From positions 1-10,227 of the forward strand of contig CAYLUN010000146.1 of NCBI GenBank assembly GCA_964386865.1: a DNA stretch of 10,227 nt, written 5' to 3'. Position numbers and translations under genes: made by a program. This document shows positions 1 through 6,749 of the stretch, piece by piece; position 1 is the stretch's first letter, and each line of letters begins with the position of its first letter. The DNA is from CAYLUN01 sp964386865 (GTDB lineage: Bacteria; Verrucomicrobiota; Kiritimatiellia; RFP12; UBA1067). A model generated the notes under the pieces. That model saw nothing but the letters and a program-made list of their open reading frames with translations, did not search any database and was not told the DNA's origin.

Positions 1-806
1 GCGGTCATGTGGTGCCCGTTGTTGCCGGTGGCCCAGCCGCTGAGAAGGGCGAGCGGCGTCGAGCCGCGCGCGGCGCAGGCGTCGGCGCGCTCAATGACCA
101 AGGCGGCGGCGCCCTCGGTGAAAATCGTGCCGCCCCTGTTGATGTCGAACGGCCTGACCGCGTCCTTGGTCATGGTGCGCAGCGAACAGAGGCCGCTCCA
201 CGAAAAGCGGGAGATCGCATCATAGCCGACAACCAGCGCGCGCTTGACGCGCCCCGCTGCGATCAGGTTGGCGGCGGTTGCGGCCGCCGAGGCGCCGGAG
301 GCGCAGGAGAGAGACAGCGGGATGCGCAGGCCGCCGAGCCCGAAGGCTTGCGCGAGCCGCGCGGCGGGCGTGGCGTGGGCGCAGTGCCGGCTGGCGGCAT
401 CGGCGAACCCGGGCTGGTCGGCGGGGATGAGCGCGGCCTCGCCGGCGTCGATGTCGCCGAAATTGGAGGCCGTGATGAGCGCGGTCTCGGCGAGCGCGGC
501 AGCGTCGTCCAGAAGTCCGGCCTGCTGCAAAGCCTCGCGGCAGGCGCCCGCGGCGAAGCCCGAGGCGCGCGGGCCGTTCTCGAAGCCGGCGGGAGGCGCG
601 TAGTTGCGGATCACTCCGGCTCTCGTACAGGCGATGCCGCCGAGGTCGAAAAGATCCATGTCGGAAATCGCGGAGTCGCCCCGCAGCAGCGCCTGCCACA
701 GCGCGTCGGCGCCGGCTCCGTAAGGGGTCACCGCGCCGAGCCCGGTGATGGCGATGGGAGAGAAGGCTGTAGGCTGTAGGCTGTAGGCTGTAGGCTGAGA
801 ATGCAT
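1..806 (-). CDS. Beta-ketoacyl-ACP synthase II-like (FabF/KS), N-terminal part, cut by window edge
   Basis: Catalyses decarboxylative condensation of acyl chains with malonyl-ACP in cytosolic fatty acid (or related acyl/polyketide) synthesis. The 268 visible codons start at ATG 806. The thiolase-fold start SPIAITGLGAVTPYG is at residues 16-30. The nucleophile motif LSLSCASGA (165-172) places the active cysteine at C168. GTIFTEGAAALVIER (226-240) and GNNGHHMT (261-268) match the FabF core. The two catalytic histidines of the C-terminal half lie beyond the window. A cysteine is present, so this is not an inactive chain-length factor. Residues 2-15 (HSQPTAYSLQPTAF) come from a 7-bp repeat, and no other ATG or GTG precedes the conserved core. 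An in-frame stop lies at 825-827, so ATG 806 is the only reasonable start. Primary fabF versus a paralogue in a specialised acyl cluster cannot be decided here. Confidence 0.92.
   Translation of the reverse strand, partial: MHSQPTAYSLQPTAFSPIAITGLGAVTPYGAGADALWQALLRGDSAISDMDLFDLGGIACTRAGVIRNYAPPAGFENGPRASGFAAGACREALQQAGLLDDAAALAETALITASNFGDIDAGEAALIPADQPGFADAASRHCAHATPAARLAQAFGLGGLRIPLSLSCASGASAAATAANLIAAGRVKRALVVGYDAISRFSWSGLCSLRTMTKDAVRPFDINRGGTIFTEGAAALVIERADACAARGSTPLALLSGWATGNNGHHMT
764..798. repeat. Five-copy heptamer tandem repeat in the start of the ketosynthase gene
   Basis: Five consecutive 7-bp units are seen: AGGCTGT at 764-770, 771-777, 778-784 and 785-791, then AGGCTGA at 792-798. 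On the coding strand the units read ACAGCCT and encode the cycling peptide QPTAYSL directly after the start codon. Seven is not a multiple of three, so gain or loss of one or two units would shift the frame of the ketosynthase. Three units would restore it. Confidence 0.93.
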
Positions 807-836
807 GGTCCGTCCCCCGATTACTTAATTGGCTCT

Positions 837-865
837 ATGATACGCGATTCCGGGTTTGTTTCCAA
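837..865 (-). promoter_or_regulatory. Predicted sigma70-type promoter of the ketosynthase gene
   Basis: On the minus strand, TTGGAA (860-865) and TATCAT (837-842) are separated by 17 bp. The -10 box matches the consensus at 5 of 6 positions and the -35 box at 4 of 6. Transcription would start near 830, giving a leader of roughly 24 nt before ATG 806, with a G-rich stretch (810-818) just upstream of the start. Confidence 0.5.
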
Positions 866-937
866 GCGGCAGAAAGGGGCTGGCAGTAATTCCAATCATG
901 GCTGAACGTTAACTTGTGTGGATGGCCGCCCCTGTCG

Positions 938-946
938 TGGTATGAT
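938..946 (+). promoter_or_regulatory. Possible extended -10 promoter upstream of alkD
   Basis: TGGTATGAT is a TGN-extended -10 box with a 5-of-6 hexamer (TATGAT, 941-946). No good -35 box stands at 16-18 bp. It lies between the divergent ketosynthase and alkD genes and would produce a leader of about 90 nt containing the heptamer array at 992-1019. Confidence 0.35.
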
Positions 947-991
947 TCAAAACAAGCACGCCGCCTGCGGAGTGGGAGTAGACGAATGTGT

Positions 992-1019
992 AACGCTGAA
1001 CGCCGAACGTTGAACGTTG
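992..1019. repeat. Four-copy AACGYYG heptamer array before the alkD ribosome binding site
   Basis: Units are AACGCTG (992-998), AACGCCG (999-1005), AACGTTG (1006-1012) and AACGTTG (1013-1019), followed by a decayed unit AAGTTAG (1020-1026) that runs into the Shine-Dalgarno sequence. A lone GAACGTT stands at 904-910. On the other strand the units read AACGTTC, the same heptamer found at 8253-8280, 9775-9802 and 9831-9854. Confidence 0.85.
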
Positions 1020-1025
1020 AAGTTA

Positions 1026-1033
1026 GGGAGGAG
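1026..1033 (+). promoter_or_regulatory. Ribosome binding site that fixes the alkD start
   Basis: GGGAGGAG ends 7 nt before ATG 1041. The upstream in-frame TTG at 1017 lies inside the heptamer array and has no Shine-Dalgarno sequence, so ATG 1041 is preferred. Confidence 0.8.
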
Positions 1034-1040
1034 ACAGGAT

Positions 1041-1754
1041 ATGGAGGCGCAGAAGGTCGTAGAACGGTTGCAAGCAATGGGCGATCACGAGCGGGCCCGC
1101 GTGTCGCGGAGTTTTTTTAAGACCGGGCCGGGCGAGTACGGCGAGGGCGACGTGTTTGTCGGGTTGACCGTTCCACAGGTCCGGGCGCTGGCCAAGGAGC
1201 TGCGTGCGCTGCCGAGGGGCGAAACCGTGAAGCTGCTGCATTCGCCTATTCATGAGGCACGGCTGCTGGCGCTGCTACTCCTGATCCAGTCGTACGCGAA
1301 GGGCGGCGAGGCGGAGCGTGAGCGCATCTACGGCCTCTACCTCAGGAACACCCGCTGGATCAACAACTGGGATCTGGTCGACGTTTCGGCCGAACACGTC
1401 GTGGGGGCTCATCTGTGGGGGCGCGACCGGACGGTGCTAGACGCGTTGGCGAAATCCAGCCTCCTCTGGGAGCGGCGGATCGCGATCCTCGCCACCTTCC
1501 ACTTCATCCGGCGCGGGGCGTTCGCGGATACGCTGCGCATCGCCGAGCGCTTGGTCGGTGACCGCGAGGATCTGATGCACAAGGCGGTGGGCTGGATGCT
1601 GCGAGAGGTGGGCAAGCGCGATCAGGCGGCTGAAGAGGCCTTCTTGGAGCGTCATGCCGGCGTCATGCCGCGCACCATGCTTCGCTATGCGATCGAGCGC
1701 TTCGACGAGGAGCTGAGGCAAGGCTATTTGCGCCGTAGGGCCAGCGGCGCCTGA
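1041..1754 (+). CDS. AlkD-type DNA alkylation repair glycosylase
   Basis: A 237-aa cytosolic protein of the AlkC/AlkD HEAT-like repeat family, which excises positively charged N3- and N7-alkylpurines from DNA as the first step of base excision repair. The segment NNWDLVD (108-114) supplies W110 and D114, and WERRIAIL (143-150) supplies R146. These correspond to the Trp/Asp/Arg trio (W109, D113, R148) of Bacillus cereus AlkD. HKAVGWMLREVGKRD (180-194) and MPRTMLRYAIERF (209-221) are also family hallmarks, and the length is typical. The gene converges on the uracil-DNA glycosylase gene with only 20 bp between stop codons. Activity on particular adducts is inferred from the family. Confidence 0.93.
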   Translation: MEAQKVVERLQAMGDHERARVSRSFFKTGPGEYGEGDVFVGLTVPQVRALAKELRALPRGETVKLLHSPIHEARLLALLLLIQSYAKGGEAERERIYGLYLRNTRWINNWDLVDVSAEHVVGAHLWGRDRTVLDALAKSSLLWERRIAILATFHFIRRGAFADTLRIAERLVGDREDLMHKAVGWMLREVGKRDQAAEEAFLERHAGVMPRTMLRYAIERFDEELRQGYLRRRASGA

Positions 1755-1774
1755 CGTTCGCCCGTGCGCCCGAA

Positions 1775-2653
1775 TTAGGCTTTCTTGGGGGCCGGCACGG
1801 GCTTGCCGAGGTAGGCGAGGACGAGCTTGAGGGCGTTCCAGACCTGCGTCTTGGCGGCCTTGAGCCCGTCGGAGTCGCCGCAGGATTCGAAGCGCAGGAT
1901 ATAGGCGGGATGGTAGGTGGGCATCACCGGGATGCCGTCGTACTTGGTCCACTGCCCCTGCAGGCGGGTCACGCCGACCTGCGTGTCGAGCAGGCCCTTG
2001 ATCGCGGTGCCGCCGAGCAGCACGATGGTCTTGGGCCGCACGATGCGGATCTGCTCGCGCAGGAAGGGCAGACACTTCTGCATCTCCTCGGGCAGGGGCG
2101 TGCGGTTGTTGGGCGGCCGGCACTTGCAGATGTTGGCGATAAAGATCTCGTCGCGCGTGTAACCCATGGCCGCGATCATCTTGGTCAGGAACTGGCCGGC
2201 CGCGCCCACGAAGGCGAGCCCCTGCAGGTCTTCATCCGCGCCGGGGGCCTCGCCGATGAACATCACGTCCGGGCTGACAGGGTTGCCCTGGCCGGGCACG
2301 GACTTGGTGCGGCTCTGGCGCAGCGGGCAGGCGTCGCACACGTCCACGCGCGCGGCGATTTCGGCCAGTGTCCGGCGGCGCTCCTCGGGCGAAAGCGCAG
2401 GCGTGGCGTCGGCCGGTGTGGGCGTCGTCCCGCCGTAGACTTGTTTTGGCGGGCTCGCGTCCCCGCGGGCGGCGGGCGGCGGGGACGTAGCCCCTCCAGC
2501 GGGCTGGGGTGCGGCGTTTGACGCTGCCTTCTTGGCGGGCGCGCCCCACGCGGCCATCACGGCGGGGTCGATCTCCACGCTGCGCCTGCCCAGCTCGCGG
2601 AGCAGGTTCACGTGGTCGATGACGTCGTCGATGATGGAGGTCCAGTCGGACAT
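1775..2653 (-). CDS. Family 4 uracil-DNA glycosylase (iron-sulfur type)
   Basis: Removes uracil from DNA in base excision repair. The 292-aa product from ATG 2653 has a short N-terminal helix (1-36), a Pro/Ala-rich linker (about 37-88) and the UDG domain (about 90-285). Motif 1 GEAPGADED is at 134-142 and motif 2 HPAYILR at 248-254. Four cysteines, C106 and C109 (VCDACPL), C178 (KCRPP) and C194, have the spacing used for the [4Fe-4S] cluster, including the 16-residue step between the last two. An in-frame ATG at 2716 would add 21 residues, but these are encoded by degenerate heptamers and look non-protein. Start 2653 has no clear Shine-Dalgarno sequence, so the start is less certain than the identity. 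The UdgX-type KRRIH insertion is absent. Confidence 0.95.
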   Translation of the reverse strand: MSDWTSIIDDVIDHVNLLRELGRRSVEIDPAVMAAWGAPAKKAASNAAPQPAGGATSPPPAARGDASPPKQVYGGTTPTPADATPALSPEERRRTLAEIAARVDVCDACPLRQSRTKSVPGQGNPVSPDVMFIGEAPGADEDLQGLAFVGAAGQFLTKMIAAMGYTRDEIFIANICKCRPPNNRTPLPEEMQKCLPFLREQIRIVRPKTIVLLGGTAIKGLLDTQVGVTRLQGQWTKYDGIPVMPTYHPAYILRFESCGDSDGLKAAKTQVWNALKLVLAYLGKPVPAPKKA

Positions 2654-2667
2654 GCAAGAAAAGGTGT

Positions 2668-2698
2668 TTAGGCTGTAGAGTGTTAGACTGTTAGGTGG
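2668..2698. repeat. Degenerate TTAGGCTG-type 7/8-mer array upstream of the UDG gene
   Basis: Units are TTAGGCTG (2668-2675), TAGAGTG (2676-2682), TTAGACTG (2683-2690) and TTAGGTGG (2691-2698). They resemble the AGGCTGT units in the ketosynthase start and lie in opposite orientation to the array at 2765-2790. Together the two arrays bracket the short spacer between the UDG start and the galE stop. Confidence 0.65.
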
Positions 2699-2764
2699 AC
2701 CAGGGAAGCTTCGCATGAAGGCAGGTGGATGTCAAAGCTCATCGCTGTAGGATTCGCGCCTCCG

Positions 2765-2790
2765 CCTAGCAGCCTGCAGCCTAACAGCCT
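2765..2790. repeat. Degenerate CAGCCTA-type array covering the galE stop codon
   Basis: Units are CCTAGCAG (2765-2772), CCTGCAG (2773-2779), CCTAACAG (2780-2787) and CCT (2788-2790). On the minus strand they read AGGCTGTTAGG and similar. The array supplies the last codons (Gly-Cys) and the TAG stop (2781-2783) of galE. Confidence 0.7.
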
Positions 2791-3806
2791 TCTTTAAAGC
2801 CGTTAGGGTTTTGCGACTGCCAGCGCCAGGCGTCCTCGCACATGACGCGCAGGTCGCGCTGCGCCTTCCAGCCGAGCTCGCGCTCGGCCTTGGCCGGGTC
2901 GGCCCAGCACGCGGCGATGTCGCCCGGGCGGCGCGGCTGGATCGTGTAGGGCACTTTTCGGCCGGAGGCCTTTTCGAAGGCGGCGACGATCTCGAGCACG
3001 CTGGTGCCGTTGCCGGTGCCGAGGTTGTAGACTGCGAGGCCGGGCTTGGACGCGAGCTTGTCGATGGCCTTGAGGTGGCCGACCGCGAGGTCGACGACGT
3101 GGATGTAGTCGCGCACGCCGGTGCCGTCGCGCGTGGGGTAGTCGGCGCCGTAGACCGCGAGGCTGGGGCGGCGGCCGACCGCCACCTGCGACACGAAGGG
3201 CAGCAGGTTGTTCGGGATGCCGGCCGGATCCTCGCCGATCAGACCGCTGGCGTGCGCGCCGATCGGGTTGAAGTAACGCAGAAGAATGATGTTCCACGCG
3301 CGGTCGGATGCCTGGAGGTCGCGGAAGATCTGCTCCATCATCAGCTTGGTCCAGCCGTAGGGGTTCGTCGCGCCGGGCGTAGGAAAGTCCTCGCGGATCG
3401 GCACCGAGGCGGGGTCGCCATAGACCGTCGCCGAGGAGCTGAAGACCATGTTCTTACAGCCGGCCGCAGACATGGCCTCGCACAGGGTGATCGTGCCCGT
3501 GATGTTGTTGCCGTAGTAGGCGAGGGGGATCTTCGAAGACTCTCCCACGGCCTTGAGCGCGGCGAAATGGATCACCGCATCGACAGGCCCTTCGGCTTTG
3601 AACACGGCGTCCAGCGCGGCTCGGTCGCGGATGTCAGCCCGGTGGAACGAGGGCGCTTTGCCGGTGATGCGCGCGACGCGGCGGAGGCTCTCCTCGCTGC
3701 TGTTGCAGAGGTTGTCGACGACCGCAACGGCGTGGCCGGCGCTCAGGAGTTCGACGCAGGTGTGGCTGCCGATGAAGCCTGCGCCGCCGGTGACTAAGAT
3801 TTTCAT
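2781..3806 (-). CDS. galE: UDP-glucose 4-epimerase
   Basis: Interconverts UDP-galactose and UDP-glucose in the cytosol using bound NAD+, serving galactose use and supply of UDP-sugars for envelope glycans. The 341-aa product has the normal length of bacterial GalE (E. coli 338). The Rossmann motif TGGAGFIGSH is at 6-15. The catalytic set is SSSATVYG (123-130) with S125, and Y150 and K154 (YxxxK in NPYGWTK). In RRPGDIAACWAD the residue matching E. coli Tyr299 is C300, as in the human enzyme (C307), which is associated with acceptance of N-acetylated UDP-hexoses. An AAAGGG-like sequence (3812-3817 on the minus strand) precedes ATG 3806. The gene lies downstream of the GH95 gene on the same strand but 271 bp away, so it probably has its own promoter. 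Confidence 0.97.
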   Translation of the reverse strand: MKILVTGGAGFIGSHTCVELLSAGHAVAVVDNLCNSSEESLRRVARITGKAPSFHRADIRDRAALDAVFKAEGPVDAVIHFAALKAVGESSKIPLAYYGNNITGTITLCEAMSAAGCKNMVFSSSATVYGDPASVPIREDFPTPGATNPYGWTKLMMEQIFRDLQASDRAWNIILLRYFNPIGAHASGLIGEDPAGIPNNLLPFVSQVAVGRRPSLAVYGADYPTRDGTGVRDYIHVVDLAVGHLKAIDKLASKPGLAVYNLGTGNGTSVLEIVAAFEKASGRKVPYTIQPRRPGDIAACWADPAKAERELGWKAQRDLRVMCEDAWRWQSQNPNGFKEGC

Positions 3807-3880
3807 GGGGGCCCTTTCAAAAAACGTCCTTTAGTCTACCCCAAAAGGCAGAGGAAACAAACCCCAAGTTTAGGGCTTAG

Positions 3881-4044
3881 GTAATCGGTTGGTGACGGGG
3901 GGTCGCGAATCTGATGCGTGTTGGGCGCGAAGGCAAGGGACGAGCGTCTGCTCGTCCGGGCAAGCAGACGCTTGCCCCTCCCTCAGCCTAACGGGCATCC
4001 GAAACGCGATGATTCTCGCACCCCCCCCGTCGCCAACCGATTAC
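3881..4044. repeat. 164-bp element with about 30-bp imperfect inverted ends (MITE-like or structured intergenic repeat)
   Basis: The left end (3881-3911, beginning GTAATCGGTTGG) and right end (4011-4044, ending CCAACCGATTAC) are inverted copies that differ at one base and in the length of a G/C run. The inside holds two abutting perfect hairpins (3938-3977) and a CAGCCTAA word (3984-3991) like the heptamers elsewhere. It contains no protein. It fills most of the galE-GH95 spacer. No clear target-site duplication is visible: the flanks share only GGCTT. A non-autonomous mobile element, a REP-like repeat and a transcript-end structure are all possible. Confidence 0.6.
3938..3977. other. Twin abutting hairpins with complementary loops
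   Basis: Hairpin one is GGACGAGC-GTCT-GCTCGTCC (3938-3957). Hairpin two is GGGCAAGC-AGAC-GCTTGCCC (3958-3977). Each has a perfect 8-bp stem and a 4-nt loop, with no base between them. The loops GTCT and AGAC are complementary. In addition AGCGTCTGCT (3943-3952) can pair fully with AGCAGACGCT (3963-3972), so two mutually exclusive folds exist. No T-run follows on either strand, so it does not look like a standard intrinsic terminator. Confidence 0.8.
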
Positions 4045-4077
4045 AGGCTTGAGCGATCAGGTCAGGGGCGCTCTGAA

Positions 4078-6720
4078 TCAGCGCGGCCTCAGGTCGGCGC
4101 CGAGCGTCACGGTCTGGCCGGGCTTGAGGCTGAGCGTCGCCGTCTGCGCGCCGGCGCGGAGGGTGCAGGGGCCTCCAGCTGCGGAACGCAGCGTCGCCGA
4201 AGCCAGCCGCCCCTGCCGCCACGCGATGTCCACCTCGAAGCCGCCGCGGGCGCGCAGGCCTTTGACGCCGCCGTCCGGCCACGCCTGCGGCAAGGCGGGC
4301 AGCAGGGAGATCTCGGAAGCGTGCGACTGTACGAGCATCTCGCACACGGCGGCGGTGATGCCGAAGTTGCCGTCCATCTGGAAGGGCGGATGCACGGTGT
4401 AGAGGTTGGGAAGGGTGTTGTAGGTGAGCAGGCTGCGCACCATGTGGTGGGCCTTCTCGGGGTCACCCAGCCGCGCCCAGAGCGCGCAGCGCCAGGGCCA
4501 GGTCCAGCTGCGGCGGCTGTCGCCCGCTTCGCCGCGCGCGGCGAGCGAGACTGCCGCGGCCTGGGCGAACTCGGGCGTGGCAGACACGCTGAACTGGCGG
4601 CCGGGGTAGACCGCGAAGAGGTGCGAGGTGTGGCGGTGCTGATCCTTGGGGTCGTCGCGGTCCTCCATCCACTCCTGAAGCTGGCCCCACTTTCCGATCT
4701 TCGGGACGACCAGCCGGTCGCGCGCCGCGGCGAGCGCGTCGCGGAACGCCGGATCCTGTCCCAGCGCGTCGGCTGCCGCCACGGTGTTATTGAAAAGGTC
4801 CCAGACGATTTCCTGGCTGTAGCTCACGCCGTCCTCGTCCGGGCCGTGCTCAGGCGACCACGCGTTTGGCACGGCGAGCCGGCCGTCGGGCAGCGCCTTG
4901 AGCTGGTCGAGCCAGAAGGTGCAGACCTCCTTCATGAGCGGGTAGGCGAAATCCTTCAGGTAGGCTTTGTCCCCGCCGAACGCGTAGTGCTCCCAGAGGT
5001 GCTGGCAGTACCAGGCGTTGGCGGTCTTGTCCCACTTCCAGCCGAGGCCGCCGTGGATGTTGTGCGAGGTGCGCACGGCCCAGCCCGTTGCCGGCCCTTT
5101 CGCGGTCTGGAACTCCTTGGCGGCGGCGGTGGCGGTGCGCCACACCGGAACCTGGCTGCGGATGAGGTCAAGGAAGGCCGTGTGGCAGTCGGCGAGGTTG
5201 GCGGGCTCCGCGAGCCAGTAGTTCATCTGGATGTTGATATTGGAGTGGTAGTCGCTGTGCCAAGCCGGGTTGTTGCTGTCGTTCCACAGCCCCTGCAGGT
5301 TGGCGGGCAAGGTGCCGGGCCGCGAACAGGCTTGCAGCAGGTAGCGGCCGTACTGGACGAGCAGCGCCTCCAATTCGGGGTCCGCCGCGCCCTTGGCGTA
5401 GGCCGCGAGCCGCTCGTCGGTCGGCAGGACGCGCTGGCCGGCGGCGGTCGCGCCGAGGTCGAGGGTGACGCGCCCCATGAACGAGGCGATATCCGCGAGG
5501 TGCGCCCGCTTGAGCGCGGCGTAGGGCTTGGCGCTGGCGCGCGCGAGCTGCTCGCGAATGATCGGCGCGGGCGCCTCGCCGGTAAAGGCGCGGGCGGCGT
5601 CGGGCGCGTAGCTGGTGGCGGCGCAGAGGAAGAGGGTAAGGCTGTCGCAGCGCTCGAAGCGGCAGGCGCCGTTCGCGCTCGCGACCGTGCCGCCCTCGGC
5701 GACCGCGCGGACGCGGGCCGCGTAGGCGAGGCCGTTCGGGAACGCGCCGCCGAAGAGCAGGTCGCTCAGGTCGGTGACGGTGTTTTCCTGGTGCGCGCCG
5801 GCGAGCTTGAGCGTGCCACTCAGGGCGGCGGGCTTGTCCGCTGTAAGGCGCAAGACGATCGCCTGATCCGGCTGGCTGGCGAAGGTCTCGCGCGTGTAGG
5901 TCACGCCACCCGCCGTGAACGTGACCGAGTGCAGCCCTGTGGCGAGGTCCAGGCTGCGGCGGTAGTTCGCGGGCGGCGGCGTGGCGGCGCCGCCGAGCGC
6001 GACGCCCGCGAGGCCGATCTCCGCGAGTTGCACATGCGAGCCGCCCTGGTTGGCCAGGATCGAGAGCCGGTAGCGGCGGAACGGGCGGGGCGAGGCCACG
6101 GCGAACGTCTTCGTTTCGCCACGTTTCTCAAAGGCGGGCTGATTCTCGCGGCGGTCGAGGACGGCCCACGACGCGCCGTCGTCCGAGCCGGCCAACTCCC
6201 ACGTCTTGGGGTCGCGGTCCGGCCGGTTCTCGGGCGTGGAGGTGAGGGTGTAGGCGTCGGCGGCGGTGGGCTTGGCGAGGCGGGCCTCCCAGACCACGGG
6301 CGTGCCATGCGGCTCCACGCACCACTTGGTGCCCGCGTCGCCGTCGGCCGAGGACGCGATGCCCTCCGCCTCGTAGTAGGGCTTGTGGTCGCTGGCGGCG
6401 ACAACCTCGGTACGCTCGGCCGCGGGGCCGTCCAGCTCGATGCGCAGGTCGCCGAAATTCTGGTATGCGCCCATGGAGTTGTAGTCGCCCGACGGGTTGG
6501 CGTCGCCGGTCCAGAGCGAGTCGACGTTGAACTGCACGCGCTCGCGGAAGGGATCGCCGAAGAGCATGCAGCCGATGCGGCCGTTACCGAGCGGCAGCGC
6601 GTGGCTCGCCCACTGCTTCTCGCCGGCCGGCGCCCGGTAGTGCAGCACCAGGGGGCTTTCAGCCGCCGCTGCCGACACGCCGACACATACGCTCAACATG
6701 CAGAAAACCAGAGGGTTCAT
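4078..6720 (-). CDS. Secreted GH95 alpha-L-fucosidase with discoidin-like insertion
   Basis: Predicted to hydrolyse alpha-L-fucosyl (or, in some GH95, alpha-L-galactosyl) ends of glycans outside the cytoplasm. The 880-aa product begins with a signal peptide (about 1-20, cleavage near AAAA-ES) whose n-region lacks Lys and Arg. The GH95 N-terminal beta domain starts at about 24 (LPLGNGRIG, 42-50; SLWTGD, 68-73). It is interrupted at about 104-240 by a module with discoidin/F5-8C (CBM32-like) features (DGDAGTKW 126-133, WELAGSDDGASW 174-185, HVQLAEIGL 229-237), and resumes at YRRSLDL (253-259). The (alpha/alpha)6 catalytic part carries HSNINIQMNYW (492-502), with N494/N496 matching N421/N423 of Bifidobacterium AfcA, and SPEHGP with likely general acid E624. 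Acidic residues in QEWMEDRDD (682-690) precede HRHTSHL. A GGGAGG site precedes ATG 6720. Toxin gene vapC lies 29 bp upstream on the same strand. Confidence 0.95.
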   Translation of the reverse strand: MNPLVFCMLSVCVGVSAAAAESPLVLHYRAPAGEKQWASHALPLGNGRIGCMLFGDPFRERVQFNVDSLWTGDANPSGDYNSMGAYQNFGDLRIELDGPAAERTEVVAASDHKPYYEAEGIASSADGDAGTKWCVEPHGTPVVWEARLAKPTAADAYTLTSTPENRPDRDPKTWELAGSDDGASWAVLDRRENQPAFEKRGETKTFAVASPRPFRRYRLSILANQGGSHVQLAEIGLAGVALGGAATPPPANYRRSLDLATGLHSVTFTAGGVTYTRETFASQPDQAIVLRLTADKPAALSGTLKLAGAHQENTVTDLSDLLFGGAFPNGLAYAARVRAVAEGGTVASANGACRFERCDSLTLFLCAATSYAPDAARAFTGEAPAPIIREQLARASAKPYAALKRAHLADIASFMGRVTLDLGATAAGQRVLPTDERLAAYAKGAADPELEALLVQYGRYLLQACSRPGTLPANLQGLWNDSNNPAWHSDYHSNINIQMNYWLAEPANLADCHTAFLDLIRSQVPVWRTATAAAKEFQTAKGPATGWAVRTSHNIHGGLGWKWDKTANAWYCQHLWEHYAFGGDKAYLKDFAYPLMKEVCTFWLDQLKALPDGRLAVPNAWSPEHGPDEDGVSYSQEIVWDLFNNTVAAADALGQDPAFRDALAAARDRLVVPKIGKWGQLQEWMEDRDDPKDQHRHTSHLFAVYPGRQFSVSATPEFAQAAAVSLAARGEAGDSRRSWTWPWRCALWARLGDPEKAHHMVRSLLTYNTLPNLYTVHPPFQMDGNFGITAAVCEMLVQSHASEISLLPALPQAWPDGGVKGLRARGGFEVDIAWRQGRLASATLRSAAGGPCTLRAGAQTATLSLKPGQTVTLGADLRPR

Positions 6721-6727
6721 CGCTTAA

Positions 6728-6733
6728 CCTCCC
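6728..6733 (-). promoter_or_regulatory. Ribosome binding site of the GH95 gene
   Basis: GGGAGG on the minus strand ends 7 nt before ATG 6720. It lies in the 29-bp gap after the toxin stop codon (6750-6752). That gap is too short for a full promoter, so translation from a toxin-antitoxin read-through transcript, or from a promoter inside vapC, is likely. Confidence 0.75.
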
Positions 6734-6749
6734 ATCATTAAATAACGAG

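Noticed and set aside
9..779. A 256-codon plus-strand frame opposite the ketosynthase
   Set aside because: It is a shadow. The minus strand encodes an intact ketosynthase core with the active cysteine.
764..798. CRISPR-like repeats
   Set aside because: The units are 7 bp with no spacers, so this is a tandem microsatellite, not a CRISPR array. No cas genes are present.
2654..2716. N-terminal extension of the UDG to ATG 2716
   Set aside because: The 21 extra residues are encoded by the degenerate heptamer array and are not like the family. ATG 2653 gives a normal N-terminus.
2811..3797. A 328-codon plus-strand frame opposite galE
   Set aside because: It is a shadow of galE, which is full-length and has all catalytic motifs.
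3938..3977. Intrinsic terminator at the twin hairpins
   Set aside because: The stems are strong, but no T-run follows on either strand, so I list it as a structure and not as a terminator.
3873..4052. Target-site duplication flanking the 164-bp element
   Set aside because: The flanks share only GGCTT in similar context and not at equal distance from the ends, which is too weak to claim an insertion footprint.
3889..6741. A 950-codon open frame on the plus strand
   Set aside because: It is antisense to the GH95 gene, whose minus-strand product shows signal peptide, family motifs and catalytic residues. The long open frame is a by-product of GC-rich codon use, and its Arg/Ala/Gly/Val-rich peptide has no recognisable domain.
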